64,000 nt of DNA from Pseudoramibacter alactolyticus ATCC 23263 (GTDB lineage Bacteria > Bacillota > Clostridia > Eubacteriales > Eubacteriaceae), in the NCBI RefSeq assembly GCF_000185505.1, contig NZ_GL622359.1, positions 405,631 to 469,630 on the forward strand, written 5' to 3'. The notes beneath the pieces were generated by a model, which did no database searches, was not told the origin of the DNA, and saw only the letters and a list, made by a program, of their open reading frames with translations. Position 1 is the first letter of the stretch, and the number at the start of each line of letters is the position of its first letter. Below are positions 37,446 through 48,273 of the stretch, piece after piece. The translations under genes and the position numbers were made by a program.

Positions 37446-38474
37446 ATGCATATTTATGTAGACGCGATGGGCGGTGATAATGCGCCGGAAGCAATTGTCA
37501 AAGGATCTGTCGACGCCGTGAATGAATGGGGCCTGTCGCTGACTTTGGTCGGGAAAGGTTCTGCTATTCAAAACGTGCTGACATCGTTGTCCTACCCGGA
37601 GGATGCCATTCAAATCTTGGAGGCGGATGAGGTGATTGGTTTTGATGAAGAACCGGTCCGCGCCGTTCGCCGAAAGGATAATTCGTCTTTAGTGATTGCC
37701 CTTGAGGCGATGAAAGCGCAAGATGATGCAGTGTTGGTCTCTGCAGGGTCAACCGGGGCATTACTGGCGGGCGGCTTATTGAAACTGGGACGTATTAAAG
37801 GCATTAAACGGCCGGCACTTGCAACGCCGATACCCAGAGGAGATCATGTGACGTTGTTGCTGGATTCTGGTGCCAACGCGGACTGTAAAGCGGAATATCT
37901 TTTGCAGTTTGCCTTGTTAGGGACCGTGTATTGTAAGAATGTGATGCATATTGAGAATCCTAAAGTTGGATTGATCAATATCGGCACAGAGGCCGAAAAA
38001 GGCAGCACAATGGCAAAGGAAGCATACGCATTGCTTAGCCAGAGCAATTTAAACTTTATCGGAAATGTTGAAGCGAGAGATATTCTGACAACAGAATCGG
38101 ATGTCCTGGTGACGGATGGTTTTACAGGGAATATTATCCTGAAATTTTTAGAAGGCGTATCCAGTTATCTGTTGCGCGGACTGAAAGATGCCATCACCCA
38201 ATCTACTAAGGGGAAAATTGGCGGAGCCCTTATTCGCGGTAATTTACGATCGTTTAAAAAGCAATTCTCAGCAGACGAGGTTGGCGGCGCTCCCTTCTTG
38301 GGGATCCGCGGTGGTTTGATTAAAGCTCATGGCTCGTCCGATGCTTATGCGATGAAAAATGCCATTCGTCAGGCGACGCTTTATGCCGATGGCCAAGTGC
38401 TTGAAAAAATCACAGCGGCTTTGTCTGAAGAGAATCATGTTAAAAAAAATACAGGAGAAAATGAAAATGAGTGA
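37446..38474 (+). CDS. plsX: Phosphate acyltransferase PlsX
   Basis: A 342-residue enzyme making acyl phosphate from acyl-ACP for phospholipid synthesis. The start [20 protein letters not shown], the [12 protein letters not shown] loop, [11 protein letters not shown] and [11 protein letters not shown] are all PlsX motifs. Its stop overlaps the start of acpP by 8 bases, so the two are coupled, and substrate carrier and enzyme are made together. Confidence 0.96.
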   Translation: MHIYVDAMGGDNAPEAIVKGSVDAVNEWGLSLTLVGKGSAIQNVLTSLSYPEDAIQILEADEVIGFDEEPVRAVRRKDNSSLVIALEAMKAQDDAVLVSAGSTGALLAGGLLKLGRIKGIKRPALATPIPRGDHVTLLLDSGANADCKAEYLLQFALLGTVYCKNVMHIENPKVGLINIGTEAEKGSTMAKEAYALLSQSNLNFIGNVEARDILTTESDVLVTDGFTGNIILKFLEGVSSYLLRGLKDAITQSTKGKIGGALIRGNLRSFKKQFSADEVGGAPFLGIRGGLIKAHGSSDAYAMKNAIRQATLYADGQVLEKITAALSEENHVKKNTGENENE

Positions 38475-38694
38475 CAAATTTGAATCCGTTAAGAGCATTA
38501 TTGCTGAACAATTGGGTGTTTCCGAAGACGAAATTACGGAAGAAAGTAACTTGGTAGAAGATCTGGAAGCTGATTCTTTGGATATCGTTGAGCTGGTCAT
38601 GGCTTTCGAAGATGAATTCGGCGTTAAAGTTCCGGATGACGAACTGGAAAATGTGAAGACCGTCGGCGACATTCTGAAGGTCCTCGACAAATAA
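38467..38694 (+). CDS. acpP: Acyl carrier protein
   Basis: A 75-residue acidic protein with the phosphopantetheine serine in [18 protein letters not shown] 38467 gives a normal start (MSDKFESVK) with AGGAG 9 bases away, inside the plsX 3' end. ATG 38461 is too close to that site. Confidence 0.96.
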   Translation: MSDKFESVKSIIAEQLGVSEDEITEESNLVEDLEADSLDIVELVMAFEDEFGVKVPDDELENVKTVGDILKVLDK

Positions 38695-38714
38695 TCTTTA
38701 TCTAAATGATGATG

Positions 38715-38741
38715 AGCTCCCTGGACCAGGGAGCTTTTCTT
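38715..38741 (+). terminator. Terminator after acpP
   Basis: Stem AGCTCCCT/AGGGAGCT with loop GGACC and a short T tract. It is not very strong, so read-through into rnc is possible. Confidence 0.75.
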
Positions 38742-38775
38742 GATATGGTGAAATTTTAACAATGGAGAATCGCGT

Positions 38776-39465
38776 ATGGAAGCATTGAAACTACAGCAAA
38801 GCATAGGATATATTTTTAAAAATCAGGCATATTTGCATGAAGCATTGACCCATAGTTCGCATGGCAATAGTGAGAAGAATAACGAGCGCCTGGAATATTT
38901 AGGGGATGCTGTTTTAGAGTTATCGATCTCAGATTATTTGTTTAAGCACTTTGATTTTGATGAAGGCAAAATGACTAAATTGCGGGCCAGTATCGTTTGC
39001 TCCGAATCGTTGTCGCAGGCAGCGCGGCGATTGCACTTGGGAAATTACCTTCACCTGGGAAAGGGTGAAGTGATATCCGGGGGGAGAAGTCGGCAGTCGA
39101 TTCTGGAAAATGCGTTTGAGGCCATGCTGGGAGCGATTTTTTTGGATTCAGATTATTCGACGTCGCAAAAGAAAGCTATCGAACTTTTGTCCGACAATAT
39201 AGAGATGGCGATTGCCGGCCGTTTGACCAACGACTATAAAACAGCGCTGCAAGAACTGATTCAAAAGCAAAGCGATCATGTTATTGAATACGTTCTTGAT
39301 AAGGCGGATGGTCCGGAACACGATAAAACTTTTTTTGTCACTTTGATGATCAATGGGCAGATGAGCAGCAACGGCCGGGGAAAGACAAAAAAAGAAGCGG
39401 AGCAGCAGGCGGCCAAGAAAAGCCTGCACGCGCGTCTGAGGCATGAAAAAAGCCCATCGGAGTAA
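38776..39465 (+). CDS. rnc: Ribonuclease III
   Basis: A 229-residue double-strand-specific endonuclease that matures rRNA. The signature NERLEYLGDAVLEL holds catalytic acidic residues, and the second acidic site is in ENAFEAMLGAIFLD. A double-stranded-RNA-binding domain forms the last 70 residues (DYKTALQELIQK ... GKTKKEAEQQAAKKSL). It lies 3 bases before smc. Confidence 0.95.
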   Translation: MEALKLQQSIGYIFKNQAYLHEALTHSSHGNSEKNNERLEYLGDAVLELSISDYLFKHFDFDEGKMTKLRASIVCSESLSQAARRLHLGNYLHLGKGEVISGGRSRQSILENAFEAMLGAIFLDSDYSTSQKKAIELLSDNIEMAIAGRLTNDYKTALQELIQKQSDHVIEYVLDKADGPEHDKTFFVTLMINGQMSSNGRGKTKKEAEQQAAKKSLHARLRHEKSPSE

Positions 39466-39468
39466 CGC

Positions 39469-42400
39469 ATGCATTTAAAATCACTGCGAATCACAGGATT
39501 TAAATCCTTTGCGGACACGGTTGAATTATCTTTTGATCAAATGATCGCTGCGATTGTCGGGCCGAACGGCAGCGGCAAAAGCAATATTATCGATGCGATA
39601 CGCTGGGTTCTGGGAGAGCAGCGGAGCAAATCTCTTCGCGGAAAACGCATGGAGGATGTGATTTTTTCCGGAAGCGATTATCACAAGCCGATGAATTATG
39701 CAGAGGTCGTTTTAACTTTGGATAACGGTTCGGGCTATCTGGCAGACCAACCGGATGAGGTCAGCGTGACGAGAAGGATCTTTCGTTCCGGGGAGTCCGT
39801 TTATAAAATTAATGGCAGACAGGTTCGTCTGAAGGATATCCAAGCGATTTTCGCCGATACGGGTCTTGGCCGCAATGGGTATTCGATTGTCGGCCAGGGC
39901 AGCATCGAAAATATTGTTAACAGTTCGCCTCAGGCGCTCCGTGAAATCGTGGAGGAGGCCGTGGGCATTGTCAATTATAAAATGCGCAAACAAGAGGCTG
40001 AGCGAGAATTGACGACAGCTCAGGAAAACATGGATCGGGTGTTGGATATCCTTGAGGAACTCAATCGCCAGCGCAAACCTTTAGAAAAACAATCGGCAAA
40101 AGCCAAACGATATTTGAAGCTGCGGGAAGAGCTTAAAGCTGTGGATTTATTTCGTTTTGATGAGCGTTGGCGGGATCTAAGCGATCGATTGGCACAAAGT
40201 GATGCACACATTGCAGACGCGAATGCACAGATCAAACAAACGGAAATCGCACTCCACGATGCGGATGCCCGTTATCAGCGCCTGCGCGTTCAAAATCGGA
40301 ACCAATTAGTGGCGCAGGAGGATTTAGAGGCTCAGGCAGAGTCGACACGTCAGGCCTTGACCACCGTTAAAGAAAGCAAGGTTGTGTTGGCAGAGAAGAT
40401 CCGACACGGCCAGAATGACATGGATAAACTTCGCGAGCGGGAAAAGCTTCAGGATGAACAATGGCAGTCAGCCCAAAATGCGCTTGCCATTGCTCAGGAG
40501 GCGGTTGCCGCGGAGCAGCAAAAACTAAAGGACCTTACCAAAAAAATGGGCCGCTATCAGGCGAAAGATCGGGCATTGGCGCTTTCTTTGCAGACCATTC
40601 AGGAGAAAATGGACCGCCGGATGCAGGCAGAACAAGCGTTGAGCGATCGTCGTTCCGCTTTGGCAAAGCAGCAATCACAATTAATGGCGGAGCAAGCATC
40701 TCTCGAAACGCGGATGACGATTGCTCAGCAAAATTTACAAACCATCCGCGCCGATATTCAAGATCGCAAGCAGCAAATCGAGGCGATGCAGGTGACGCTT
40801 GAAGCCCGACAAGTGCGGACGGAGCAACTGAATGCAGAAAATCAAACGCTTCAAAAACAATGGGAAGCGGAAAATCAGACGTATGAAGATTTGCTTAATC
40901 GATATCGGCTGCAGAAAAATAATTTGCAGGTTGCCAATTCCAAGTGGACGTATTTAAAAAACGCACAGGATCGGTACCAAAATTATTATCCTGGGATTCG
41001 GCTCATTATGAAGCAGGATGTTCTGCCGGATGTCGTTCGCAAAGCGGTTTACGGACCGGTTGGAGAACTGATGGACGTGCCGGAAACTTTAACCCAGGCC
41101 ATCGATACGGTTTTGGGCGGTCGGAGTCAGAACATCGTGGTGGCAAAAGTAGAAACAGCGAATGCCTGCATTGAATTGCTTAAAAAGTATCGCGCGGGAC
41201 GCGAAACGTTTTTGCCGTTGGACAATCTGCATTTTCGCTCTTTGGACAGCCGCGGACGGGCAGAACTTCTGAAACAAAGCGGCGTATACGGGGTTGCCTC
41301 TGAATTGGTATCTTGTGACACAGCTGTGCGGCCGGCGATCGACAGCCTTTTGGGGCGGGTGGTGGTCGTCCGCCATTTCGACGTGGCCAAACCGATTCGG
41401 AAACGTTTTCGACAATTGACGATCGTGACCCTTTCCGGAGAAGTTTTTTATCCGGGGGGAGCCATTGTCGGCGGGACGTCGAAAAAACAGAAAAATTCTC
41501 CGATTGCCCATAAAGCGGAGCTTGTAAGATTACAAGCGGAACTTAAAACGCTGAAAACCGAAGGTGCGGTTCTCAAGCGGCGATTGGCCGAACAAAAGAT
41601 TAAAATTGATGACCTGAAAGGGAAACGGGCGGCGTTAAAAGAGGATCAAACGCATTGGGAGCAGGAAAACTGGCAGCAGGAACAGTGCCAAAAAGCCTTG
41701 AAACAGCATTTAAAAAATTTGCAGGATAACCTTGAAACGGCAGAAAATACGGATCGCGATCTGCAGGTACAAAACGAAAACCGGAAGCAAACTCAAAAAA
41801 CGCTCGAACAAAGGATGGCTTCTCTGGCTGACCGGGAAAATGGCGAGGAAGTCTTAACCGCAAGAAAAGCAGATTTGGAACGACAGCGTTTCAAACTGCG
41901 CGAAGCATTATCAACGTTGGAGATCCAAAAAGCACGATCAGAAGAAATCTGCCGACAGAGCAATCGCTTGTTAACCGAACGGAAAACGCAGATTGAAAGC
42001 CTGGCCAGTGAGCAAAAACGTATGCAGATCGAACGAGAAAAAGGATCGGCGGCTCTGGCGGCAGCCCAAAAAGATTTGACGCAGGCCCAGGCACAGATCG
42101 CTGAGATTGAAGAAAAGCATCAGCGTATTACAGCGAAGCGGCAAACCCAAAATGAAAATCAAAAGGTCATAACCCTGGAGATTGAAACGATGGACGGGCA
42201 AATCAGAAGCTTCAACCACGATTTGGTTGTTCAAAATGAAGCGAAAAATAAACTGGAGATTGCTCAAAACCGAATTTTGGCAGTAAAGGAAGGGCTTGAG
42301 GAGAAGATTAGAACTCGCTACGATTTTAATCCGTTAATGGTTTCAGACTGGCTGGCAGATCATGATTTGTCGGAAGCGGATGTGAGTGAGAAACGCCAGC

Positions 42401-43047
42401 AAGAGCTGAGTCAGCAGATAGAGGCCCTCGGCAATGTGAATGTCGGCGCAATCGAAAGTTTTTCAGCATTGAACACGCGCTATCAATTTGTCCGCGGACA
42501 ATACAGAGATTTGGAAAGCAGCAAGCAGGAAGTAGAGACCATTATCCAGGCGTTATCCGAAGCGATGACCACACAATTTGCCGAAGGGTTCGAGAAATTG
42601 CAGAAGTCCTTTGGAGAGATTTTTAAAATTCTGTTTGAAGGCGGTCAGGCTTCCCTGCGCTATGAAGATCCCGACCATATTTTGGAAAGTGGCATCGAGC
42701 TTATGGCGAGACCGCCGGGAAAACATTTGAAACAGCTCTCGCTGTTGTCCGGCGGGGAAAAATCCATGACGGCCATCGCCCTGCTCTTCGCTTTTTTAAC
42801 CTTGAATCCGTCGCCGTTTTGCGTGATTGACGAAATTGACGCCGCGTTGGACGATCACAATATCGATCGTTTCACGCGCTATTTGGAGACCGTCGCGGAT
42901 AAAACCCAATTTATTTTAATCACGCACCGAAAGAATACCCTCAAGGTGTGTGATACGATTTACGGGGTATCGATGGCTAAATCGGGAGTCTCCAAATTGT
43001 TGTCCATTCATATTTCAGATTATACGGAGCCTAAAAGGCATTCTTAA
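39469..43047 (+). CDS. smc: Chromosome segregation protein SMC
   Basis: A 1192-residue condensin ATPase. Walker A GPNGSGKS (31-38) is at the N-terminus. Two long coiled coils surround a hinge (about 510-670, with [11 protein letters not shown] and the [10 protein letters not shown] region). The C-terminal head carries [16 protein letters not shown] and Walker [13 protein letters not shown]. The ScpA and ScpB partners are not in this window. The rnc-smc-ftsY order is standard for Firmicutes. Confidence 0.97.
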   Translation: MHLKSLRITGFKSFADTVELSFDQMIAAIVGPNGSGKSNIIDAIRWVLGEQRSKSLRGKRMEDVIFSGSDYHKPMNYAEVVLTLDNGSGYLADQPDEVSVTRRIFRSGESVYKINGRQVRLKDIQAIFADTGLGRNGYSIVGQGSIENIVNSSPQALREIVEEAVGIVNYKMRKQEAERELTTAQENMDRVLDILEELNRQRKPLEKQSAKAKRYLKLREELKAVDLFRFDERWRDLSDRLAQSDAHIADANAQIKQTEIALHDADARYQRLRVQNRNQLVAQEDLEAQAESTRQALTTVKESKVVLAEKIRHGQNDMDKLREREKLQDEQWQSAQNALAIAQEAVAAEQQKLKDLTKKMGRYQAKDRALALSLQTIQEKMDRRMQAEQALSDRRSALAKQQSQLMAEQASLETRMTIAQQNLQTIRADIQDRKQQIEAMQVTLEARQVRTEQLNAENQTLQKQWEAENQTYEDLLNRYRLQKNNLQVANSKWTYLKNAQDRYQNYYPGIRLIMKQDVLPDVVRKAVYGPVGELMDVPETLTQAIDTVLGGRSQNIVVAKVETANACIELLKKYRAGRETFLPLDNLHFRSLDSRGRAELLKQSGVYGVASELVSCDTAVRPAIDSLLGRVVVVRHFDVAKPIRKRFRQLTIVTLSGEVFYPGGAIVGGTSKKQKNSPIAHKAELVRLQAELKTLKTEGAVLKRRLAEQKIKIDDLKGKRAALKEDQTHWEQENWQQEQCQKALKQHLKNLQDNLETAENTDRDLQVQNENRKQTQKTLEQRMASLADRENGEEVLTARKADLERQRFKLREALSTLEIQKARSEEICRQSNRLLTERKTQIESLASEQKRMQIEREKGSAALAAAQKDLTQAQAQIAEIEEKHQRITAKRQTQNENQKVITLEIETMDGQIRSFNHDLVVQNEAKNKLEIAQNRILAVKEGLEEKIRTRYDFNPLMVSDWLADHDLSEADVSEKRQQELSQQIEALGNVNVGAIESFSALNTRYQFVRGQYRDLESSKQEVETIIQALSEAMTTQFAEGFEKLQKSFGEIFKILFEGGQASLRYEDPDHILESGIELMARPPGKHLKQLSLLSGGEKSMTAIALLFAFLTLNPSPFCVIDEIDAALDDHNIDRFTRYLETVADKTQFILITHRKNTLKVCDTIYGVSMAKSGVSKLLSIHISDYTEPKRHS

Positions 43048-43077
43048 ATGGAAAGTTTAAAAAGAAAGAGGTAAAAA

Positions 43078-43995
43078 ATGGCATCTTTGTATCAGCGGAT
43101 GAAAGATAAACTGGCAGGCACCAAAAAGAATTTTTCTGAGAAGATTAACCGTGCCCTGTATTACAAAAATCTGGATGAAAATTTTTTTGATGAGCTGGAA
43201 GAAAGTTTGATTCTGTCGGATATGAGCATTGAAACGTCAGAAGCCATTATCGACCAGCTGCAAAAAGAGATTAAACAAAAGGGGATTAAAAAAAGCGAGG
43301 AAGTTTTAGGGCTGCTTGAATCCATTATGACGGAGATGGTCACGGTGACGGCGGCTCCGATGCAGATGCCGGCCGTGATGTTGGTGGTCGGGGTCAATGG
43401 TGTTGGGAAAACCACCACGATTGCCAAATTGGCTCAGCGCTATAAAAACGAGGGAAAGACGGTCATGCTGGCGGCGGCGGACACCTTTCGGGCGGCTGCG
43501 GCAGAACAACTGGAAGCCTGGGCAGAGCGCATCGGTGTGGATATCATTGCCAGTGCATCGGGAGCCGATCCGGCATCGGTTGTTTATGATGCACTGCATG
43601 CGGCACATTCCCGACATGCGGATGTGCTGATCTGCGACACGGCCGGACGTTTGCACAACAAAGTGAATTTGATGAATGAACTTGAAAAGCTCAGCCGGAT
43701 CATCGACCGGGAGGGCCAAGGCTTTGATGTGCACAATTTGCTGGTGGTTGACGCGACAACCGGGCAAAATGCTCTGACCCAGGCACGCACCTTTAATGAA
43801 GCCGTGCATTTAAGCGGTATCGTGATGACGAAAATGGATGGCACGGCGAAAGGCGGTGTGGTGATTCCGATGATTAATGAATTGAAAATCCCCGTTGAAT
43901 ATGTGGGCCTCGGTGAAGGCGCGGATGATTTGGTGCCCTTTGATGCCCGCGAATTTGTGAAATTACTTTACGATACCAGTGATTCGGGCGCGTGA
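43078..43995 (+). CDS. ftsY: Signal recognition particle receptor FtsY
   Basis: A 305-residue SRP-type GTPase. A short N domain is followed by GVNGVGKTTTIAKLA, DTFRAAAAEQL, DTAGRLHN, TKMDGTAKGG and the C-terminal GLGEGADDLVPFD. It lacks the long acidic N-terminal region of E. coli FtsY, as is normal in Gram-positives. Confidence 0.96.
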   Translation: MASLYQRMKDKLAGTKKNFSEKINRALYYKNLDENFFDELEESLILSDMSIETSEAIIDQLQKEIKQKGIKKSEEVLGLLESIMTEMVTVTAAPMQMPAVMLVVGVNGVGKTTTIAKLAQRYKNEGKTVMLAAADTFRAAAAEQLEAWAERIGVDIIASASGADPASVVYDALHAAHSRHADVLICDTAGRLHNKVNLMNELEKLSRIIDREGQGFDVHNLLVVDATTGQNALTQARTFNEAVHLSGIVMTKMDGTAKGGVVIPMINELKIPVEYVGLGEGADDLVPFDAREFVKLLYDTSDSGA

Positions 43996-44046
43996 ACGGC
44001 CGCACATGTTTCAAGAAAGCGTCAAGACAAATTGTCAAGAAAAAAG

Positions 44047-44075
44047 CTTGACAAAGAGACGGCGAATCTGTAAAA
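44047..44075 (+). promoter_or_regulatory. Promoter of the ylxM-ffh operon
   Basis: TTGACA (44047-44052), 17-base spacer, TAAAAT (44070-44075). Confidence 0.7.
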
Positions 44076-44103
44076 TATAAAAGCTATCGGAGTCAAAATA
44101 GAG

Positions 44104-44490
44104 ATGCAGAATAGAAATGAAAAGGTCCGAGAAAAAGTTGAGGAGCAAATTCTCTTCGATTTTTATGGTGAGCTTCTGTCGGAACGATTGAAGTTGGTGC
44201 TGAGCTATTACTACAACGAGGATTGCTCCGTTTCTGAAATTGCGGAACTGACACAGATGACGCGGCAAGGGGCATCCGATGCGCTTCGACGCGGGCGTCG
44301 GCAGCTGAAGGTCTATGAAGAAAAATTGGGTCTAGTCGCACGTTTTCGCGATAATCGAAAACTGATCAGCGACACGGCGGAGGAAATGGCCGGCGTGATG
44401 GATGATCCTCAGATCGGAGAGAACGCGAAACTGCGACAAACGCTGGCAGATATTGCGAACAAAATTCGGCAATTCGCCGATGCATTTTAA
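44104..44490 (+). CDS. ylxM: YlxM/UPF0122 SRP-associated regulator
   Basis: A 128-residue protein with a sigma-70 region-4-like helix-turn-helix: LFDFYGELLSERLKLVLSYYYNEDCSVSEIAELTQMTRQGASDALRR. It is nearly always upstream of ffh and YlxM stimulates the SRP GTPase in some species. It ends 11 bases before ffh. Confidence 0.92.
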   Translation: MQNRNEKVREKVEEQILFDFYGELLSERLKLVLSYYYNEDCSVSEIAELTQMTRQGASDALRRGRRQLKVYEEKLGLVARFRDNRKLISDTAEEMAGVMDDPQIGENAKLRQTLADIANKIRQFADAF

Positions 44491-44501
44491 AAGGCTGGTG
44501 A

Positions 44502-45851
44502 ATGATGGTATTTGAAGGATTGAGTGAAAAATTTCAAGACATCTTTGCTGGTATGCGCCGCAAAGGGAAATTGGATGAAGCTGACATTAAAGCGGCGAAC
44601 CGGGAAATCAAACTGGCCCTTTTAGAAGCGGATGTCAACTTTAAAGTGGTCAAGCGGTTTACCAAAGCCGTTAGTGAGCGGGCGCAGGGCGAAGAGATTT
44701 TAAAATCGCTGACACCTGGCCAGCAATATATTAAAGTCGTTAATGATGAAATGACTCGATTGCTCGGCGGCGAAATCAAACCGTTGGAGCTTCAGAAAAG
44801 CGACTTGAATATTTTCATGATGGTTGGATTGCAGGGCGCCGGCAAAACCACGACGGCCGGTAAAATTGCCAATCTGCTCCGGAAAGAAAACAAATTGAAG
44901 CCTTTGCTGGTGGCCTGTGACGTTTATCGCCCGGCAGCCATTGATCAGCTAAAGGTTTTAGGCGAACAGCTGGATATTCCGGTTTACACCATGCCGGGAA
45001 TGAAGGAACCGCGGATTATTGCCAACCAGGCGATCAGTTATGCCCAAAAACAGGGGTATAATTTGGTGATTTTGGACACGGCAGGGCGTCTGCAAATTGA
45101 TGAACGCCTGATGCGTGAACTGATGGATATCAAGGAGTTGGTCCATCCTACGGAAACCTTGTTGGTGGTTGATGGTATGACCGGTCAGGAATCAGTCAAC
45201 GTTGCGAAAAGTTTTGATGACCAGTTGGACATTTCCGGAGTGGTGCTTACCAAATTGGATGGGGACACGCGAGGCGGTGCCGCCTTGTCGGTTACTTACA
45301 CGACCGGTAAGCCGATTGTTTTCATCGGGAGCGGCGAGAAATTATCGGACCTTGAACGCTTCCATCCGGATCGGATGGCATCGAGAATCCTTGGTATGGG
45401 GGATGTATTGTCCCTCATTGACAAGGCTCAGGAGATGGTTGACGAAGAGCAGGCCCGGGCGATGGAAGAAAAAATCCGAAAGGCAACGTTCGATCTGAGT
45501 GACTTTTTAGATCAGCTTCATCAATTGCAGAAAATGGGATCCCTTACGAGTTTGCTCGAGATGATGCCGGGGATGAACAAGAAAGCGTTGGCCGGGCTTG
45601 ATATGGTCAAAACCGAACAGCAGACGAAACGGACCGAGGCGATTATTTACGCGATGACGCCGGAAGAGCGGGCTAAGCCTGAAATCATCAACGGCAGCCG
45701 CCGCAAACGCATTGCTAATGGCAGCGGTACCAGCGTGGCGGATGTCAATCGCCTGCTTAAGGGGTTTGATCAGAGTCGTAAGATGATGAAGCAGATGGGC
45801 GGTATGGGAAAGGGCCGCAAAAAAGGCCGTATGAAATTGCCGTTTATGTAA
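44502..45851 (+). CDS. ffh: Signal recognition particle protein Ffh
   Basis: A protein of 448-449 residues. It comprises an N domain, the G domain (GLQGAGKTTTAGKIA, DVYRPAAIDQL, DTAGRLQID, TKLDGDTRGG) and a methionine-rich M domain with MPGMNKK and the SRP-RNA-binding GSRRKRIANGSG. The tail is short and basic. Either of two adjacent ATG codons (44502, 44505) could start it. Confidence 0.96.
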   Translation: MMVFEGLSEKFQDIFAGMRRKGKLDEADIKAANREIKLALLEADVNFKVVKRFTKAVSERAQGEEILKSLTPGQQYIKVVNDEMTRLLGGEIKPLELQKSDLNIFMMVGLQGAGKTTTAGKIANLLRKENKLKPLLVACDVYRPAAIDQLKVLGEQLDIPVYTMPGMKEPRIIANQAISYAQKQGYNLVILDTAGRLQIDERLMRELMDIKELVHPTETLLVVDGMTGQESVNVAKSFDDQLDISGVVLTKLDGDTRGGAALSVTYTTGKPIVFIGSGEKLSDLERFHPDRMASRILGMGDVLSLIDKAQEMVDEEQARAMEEKIRKATFDLSDFLDQLHQLQKMGSLTSLLEMMPGMNKKALAGLDMVKTEQQTKRTEAIIYAMTPEERAKPEIINGSRRKRIANGSGTSVADVNRLLKGFDQSRKMMKQMGGMGKGRKKGRMKLPFM

Positions 45852-45898
45852 ACCAGGGTTTACTGAACATAAATTAGAATATTGAAAGGAGAAAAACA

Positions 45899-46144
45899 AT
45901 GGCAGTAAAGATTAGAATGAAACGGATGGGTAAAAAGAAGAGTCCATTTTACAGGTTGGTAGTCGCGGATATTCGCGCACCGCGTGACGGTAAATTCATT
46001 GAAGAAGTCGGCTACTACAATCCGACCGCGGAACCGCCGGTTGTTAAAATTGATGGCGATGCTGTGAAAAAATGGATCGCCAATGGCGCAAAACCTTCTG
46101 ACACTGTGAAAGCACTTTTAAAGAAAGAAAACATCATCGACTAA
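45899..46144 (+). CDS. rpsP: Ribosomal protein bS16
   Basis: An 81-residue basic protein starting [24 protein letters not shown], with the conserved [20 protein letters not shown] precedes it. Standard position after ffh. Confidence 0.96.
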   Translation: MAVKIRMKRMGKKKSPFYRLVVADIRAPRDGKFIEEVGYYNPTAEPPVVKIDGDAVKKWIANGAKPSDTVKALLKKENIID

Positions 46145-46157
46145 TTAGGAGATAGGC

Positions 46158-46388
46158 ATGAAAGATCTGGTTGAAATTATCGCCAAAGCTTTAGTCGATC
46201 ATCCCGATGAAGTTGAAGTGACTGAAACAGAAAAGCAACACGAGATTTTTGTGGAGCTTCGTGTTGCGGACAGCGACATGGGCAAAGTCATCGGCCGTCA
46301 GGGGCGCATTGCCAAAGCCATTCGCTCTGTGTTAAAAGCCGCCGGCACCCAGCAGGACAAGCATGTTTTGCTCGACATTGTGGATTAA
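46158..46388 (+). CDS. khpA: KH-domain RNA-binding protein KhpA
   Basis: A 76-residue single KH domain with the GxxG-type loop in GKVIGRQGRIAKAIRSV. KhpA forms a complex with KhpB in Firmicutes and affects cell division and small RNAs. It lies between rpsP and rimM as usual. Confidence 0.94.
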   Translation: MKDLVEIIAKALVDHPDEVEVTETEKQHEIFVELRVADSDMGKVIGRQGRIAKAIRSVLKAAGTQQDKHVLLDIVD

Positions 46389-46398
46389 TGATTAAAGG

Positions 46399-46427
46399 AA
46401 TGATTCGTGAAAGCGGGTCATTTTTTT
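46399..46427 (+). terminator. Weak terminator between khpA and rimM
   Basis: AATGATTCG pairs with CGGGTCATT (two G-U pairs), 6-base loop, then five more T. It may reduce transcription into rimM-trmD. Confidence 0.6.
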
Positions 46428-46465
46428 ATAAGCCGCTGTTTTCAGAATAGCTGATTGGGAAAAAG

Positions 46466-47020
46466 ATGAGTGGCAAAGGAATGAAAGAGATCAACATGAA
46501 GGATTGGTTGACCATCGGCCAAGTCGTGAATGTTCATGGCATTCGCGGGGAAATAAAAGTTGCACCCATGACCGATGATGTGCAACGTTTTGATGCATTA
46601 GATCAAGTGTGGCTGATGCATCCGCGCAAGGAAGAGAAGAAGGCTTATGCCATTGAATCGGTTCGTGTGCACAAGGGGAATGTGCTTATCAAGCTTGCGG
46701 GTGTGGATAATCGCAATGCCAGCGAGGCGTTGAAGCAATTCCATGTGATGATTCCCCGGGAGCAGGGAGAGCCGCTGGGGGATCATGAAATTTATATTGC
46801 TGATTTGATCGGAATGAATGTGGTAGATTGCGCCCGGGGGGAGATCGGTGTGGTGGCCGATGTGCTCACGACAACGGGCACGGTGGATACCCTGGATATT
46901 CGTCTGGCGGGAGGCCGCAAACATTTGTATGTTCCTTTTCGCCGCATTTTTTTCCCGGATTGGGATTTGGCGGCCGGTGTGCTTTCGGCAGATATTCCCC
47001 AGGATTATTTTGAACTATGA
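46466..47020 (+). CDS. rimM: Ribosome maturation factor RimM
   Basis: A protein of 174-184 residues assisting 30S assembly. The N-terminal barrel has LTIGQVVNVHGIRGEIKV and the C-terminal PRC-type barrel has YIADLIGMNVVD and LYVPFRRIFFPD. The start is uncertain: ATG 46466 gives ten extra residues, while ATG 46496 (MKDWLTIG) fits family length better. It overlaps trmD by 4 bases. Confidence 0.93.
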   Translation: MSGKGMKEINMKDWLTIGQVVNVHGIRGEIKVAPMTDDVQRFDALDQVWLMHPRKEEKKAYAIESVRVHKGNVLIKLAGVDNRNASEALKQFHVMIPREQGEPLGDHEIYIADLIGMNVVDCARGEIGVVADVLTTTGTVDTLDIRLAGGRKHLYVPFRRIFFPDWDLAAGVLSADIPQDYFEL

Positions 47021-47742
47021 GTACTTTTTATTTTGTGACGCTTTTTCCAAAGACGATCGCAACGTATTTTTCCGAGAGCATGATGGGCCGCGCCGTGGCC
47101 AATGGGACCCTTCGGATTAAAATTGTCGATATCCGTTCCTTTGCGCACAACAAGCATCGTCGAGTCGATGATTATCCCTATGGTGGCGGTGCCGGCATGG
47201 TGATGCAGGCGCCACCGGTGATCCGAGCGATTGAAAGCATTCCGAACCACGATCATTATCCGGTGATTTATCTGTCGCCGGGGGGAAAACCGTTTGATAC
47301 CGGAGAGGCACGGTCATTGGCGCATCAGATGGCAGCGGCCGAAGGGCTTATTTTTTTGTGTGGGCACTACGAGGGAATCGATCAGCGCGCGCTGGATCGC
47401 TGCGTGAGCGTATCTTATACGATCGGGGATTATGTGCTGACCGGCGGGGAACTGCCGGCGCTGGTGATGTCTGATGCCATTGCGCGCCATCTGCCCGGCG
47501 TGCTTGGCAATGTCGAGAGTCTTGAGGAAGAGTCTTTTGAGCATGATCTTTTGGAATACCCGCAGTATACAAGACCGGAAATGGTTGATGGGGTGGCGGT
47601 GCCGGAGGTGTTGCTGTCAGGGCATCACGCGAAAATCGCCGCCTGGCGTCATGAGCAGGCACTCAAAAAAACCGCGGCGCAGCGCCCGGATCTTTATCGG
47701 AAATATCTGGCCGAACATCCGCCAAAAACCGGCAAAAAATAA
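47017..47742 (+). CDS. trmD: tRNA (guanine37-N1)-methyltransferase TrmD
   Basis: A 241-residue SPOUT-class methyltransferase making m1G37, which is needed in the proline tRNAs of this very window (G37 in all four). Motifs include DDYPYGGGAGMVMQ, LSPGGKPFD, LCGHYEGIDQR and the knot IGDYVLTGGELPA. The start ATG overlaps the rimM stop. Confidence 0.96.
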   Translation: MSTFYFVTLFPKTIATYFSESMMGRAVANGTLRIKIVDIRSFAHNKHRRVDDYPYGGGAGMVMQAPPVIRAIESIPNHDHYPVIYLSPGGKPFDTGEARSLAHQMAAAEGLIFLCGHYEGIDQRALDRCVSVSYTIGDYVLTGGELPALVMSDAIARHLPGVLGNVESLEEESFEHDLLEYPQYTRPEMVDGVAVPEVLLSGHHAKIAAWRHEQALKKTAAQRPDLYRKYLAEHPPKTGKK

Positions 47743-47763
47743 GGCGGCATGGCGAGAAAGTGC

Positions 47764-47792
47764 TTGCAAATGCCGGATCCTTAGGATAAAAT
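47764..47792 (+). promoter_or_regulatory. Promoter of rplS
   Basis: TTGCAA (47764-47769), 17-base spacer, TAAAAT (47787-47792). Confidence 0.6.
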
Positions 47793-47798
47793 ATTAAC

Positions 47799-47862
47799 GT
47801 ATGTTAACACGCGATGATCCTCTGGTCTCAGGACGAATGATCGTCAAATCATCTTAATATAA
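47799..47862 (+). promoter_or_regulatory. Candidate L19 leader structure
   Basis: Between the rplS promoter and its ribosome binding site, GATGAT and ATCATC form an outer stem around an inner TCCT/AGGA hairpin. Firmicutes carry an autoregulatory L19 leader at this place. The match is by position and rough shape only. Confidence 0.4.
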
Positions 47863-47872
47863 AGGAGCTGTC

Positions 47873-48214
47873 ATGGAAATTTTAAAGCAAATTGAGCAAG
47901 CGAACATGAAAAAGGATATGCCCCCTTTTAATGTCGGAGATACCGTTCGGGTGCATGTGCGCGTTATCGAAGGCAAGCGTGAACGTGTTCAGATGTTTGA
48001 AGGCGTGGTTTTGAAAAAGCAGCACGGTGGGATTCACGAAACCTTTACGGTTCGCAAATTGTCTTCCGGCATCGGCGTTGAAAGAACTTTCCCGGTACAT
48101 TCGCCGAAAGTGGCTGCCATTGATGTGCTGCGCAAAGGTAAAGTCAGACGTGCAAAACTGAATTACCTGCGCGATCGCGTCGGCAAGGCTGCCAGAGTCA
48201 AGGAAAAAGCATAA
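47873..48214 (+). CDS. rplS: Ribosomal protein bL19
   Basis: A 113-residue protein. The core [29 protein letters not shown] and [18 protein letters not shown] are conserved. Good AAAGGAG site. Followed directly by a terminator. Confidence 0.96.
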   Translation: MEILKQIEQANMKKDMPPFNVGDTVRVHVRVIEGKRERVQMFEGVVLKKQHGGIHETFTVRKLSSGIGVERTFPVHSPKVAAIDVLRKGKVRRAKLNYLRDRVGKAARVKEKA

Positions 48215-48219
48215 GCATC

Positions 48220-48248
48220 AAGGGTCCGGTTGCCGGACCCTTTTCTTT
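48220..48248 (+). terminator. Terminator after rplS
   Basis: AAGGGTCCGG/CCGGACCCTT hairpin with a 3-base loop and TTTTCTTTT. Confidence 0.85.
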
Positions 48249-48273
48249 TAGGCACATAAAGCGAGGAGATTCA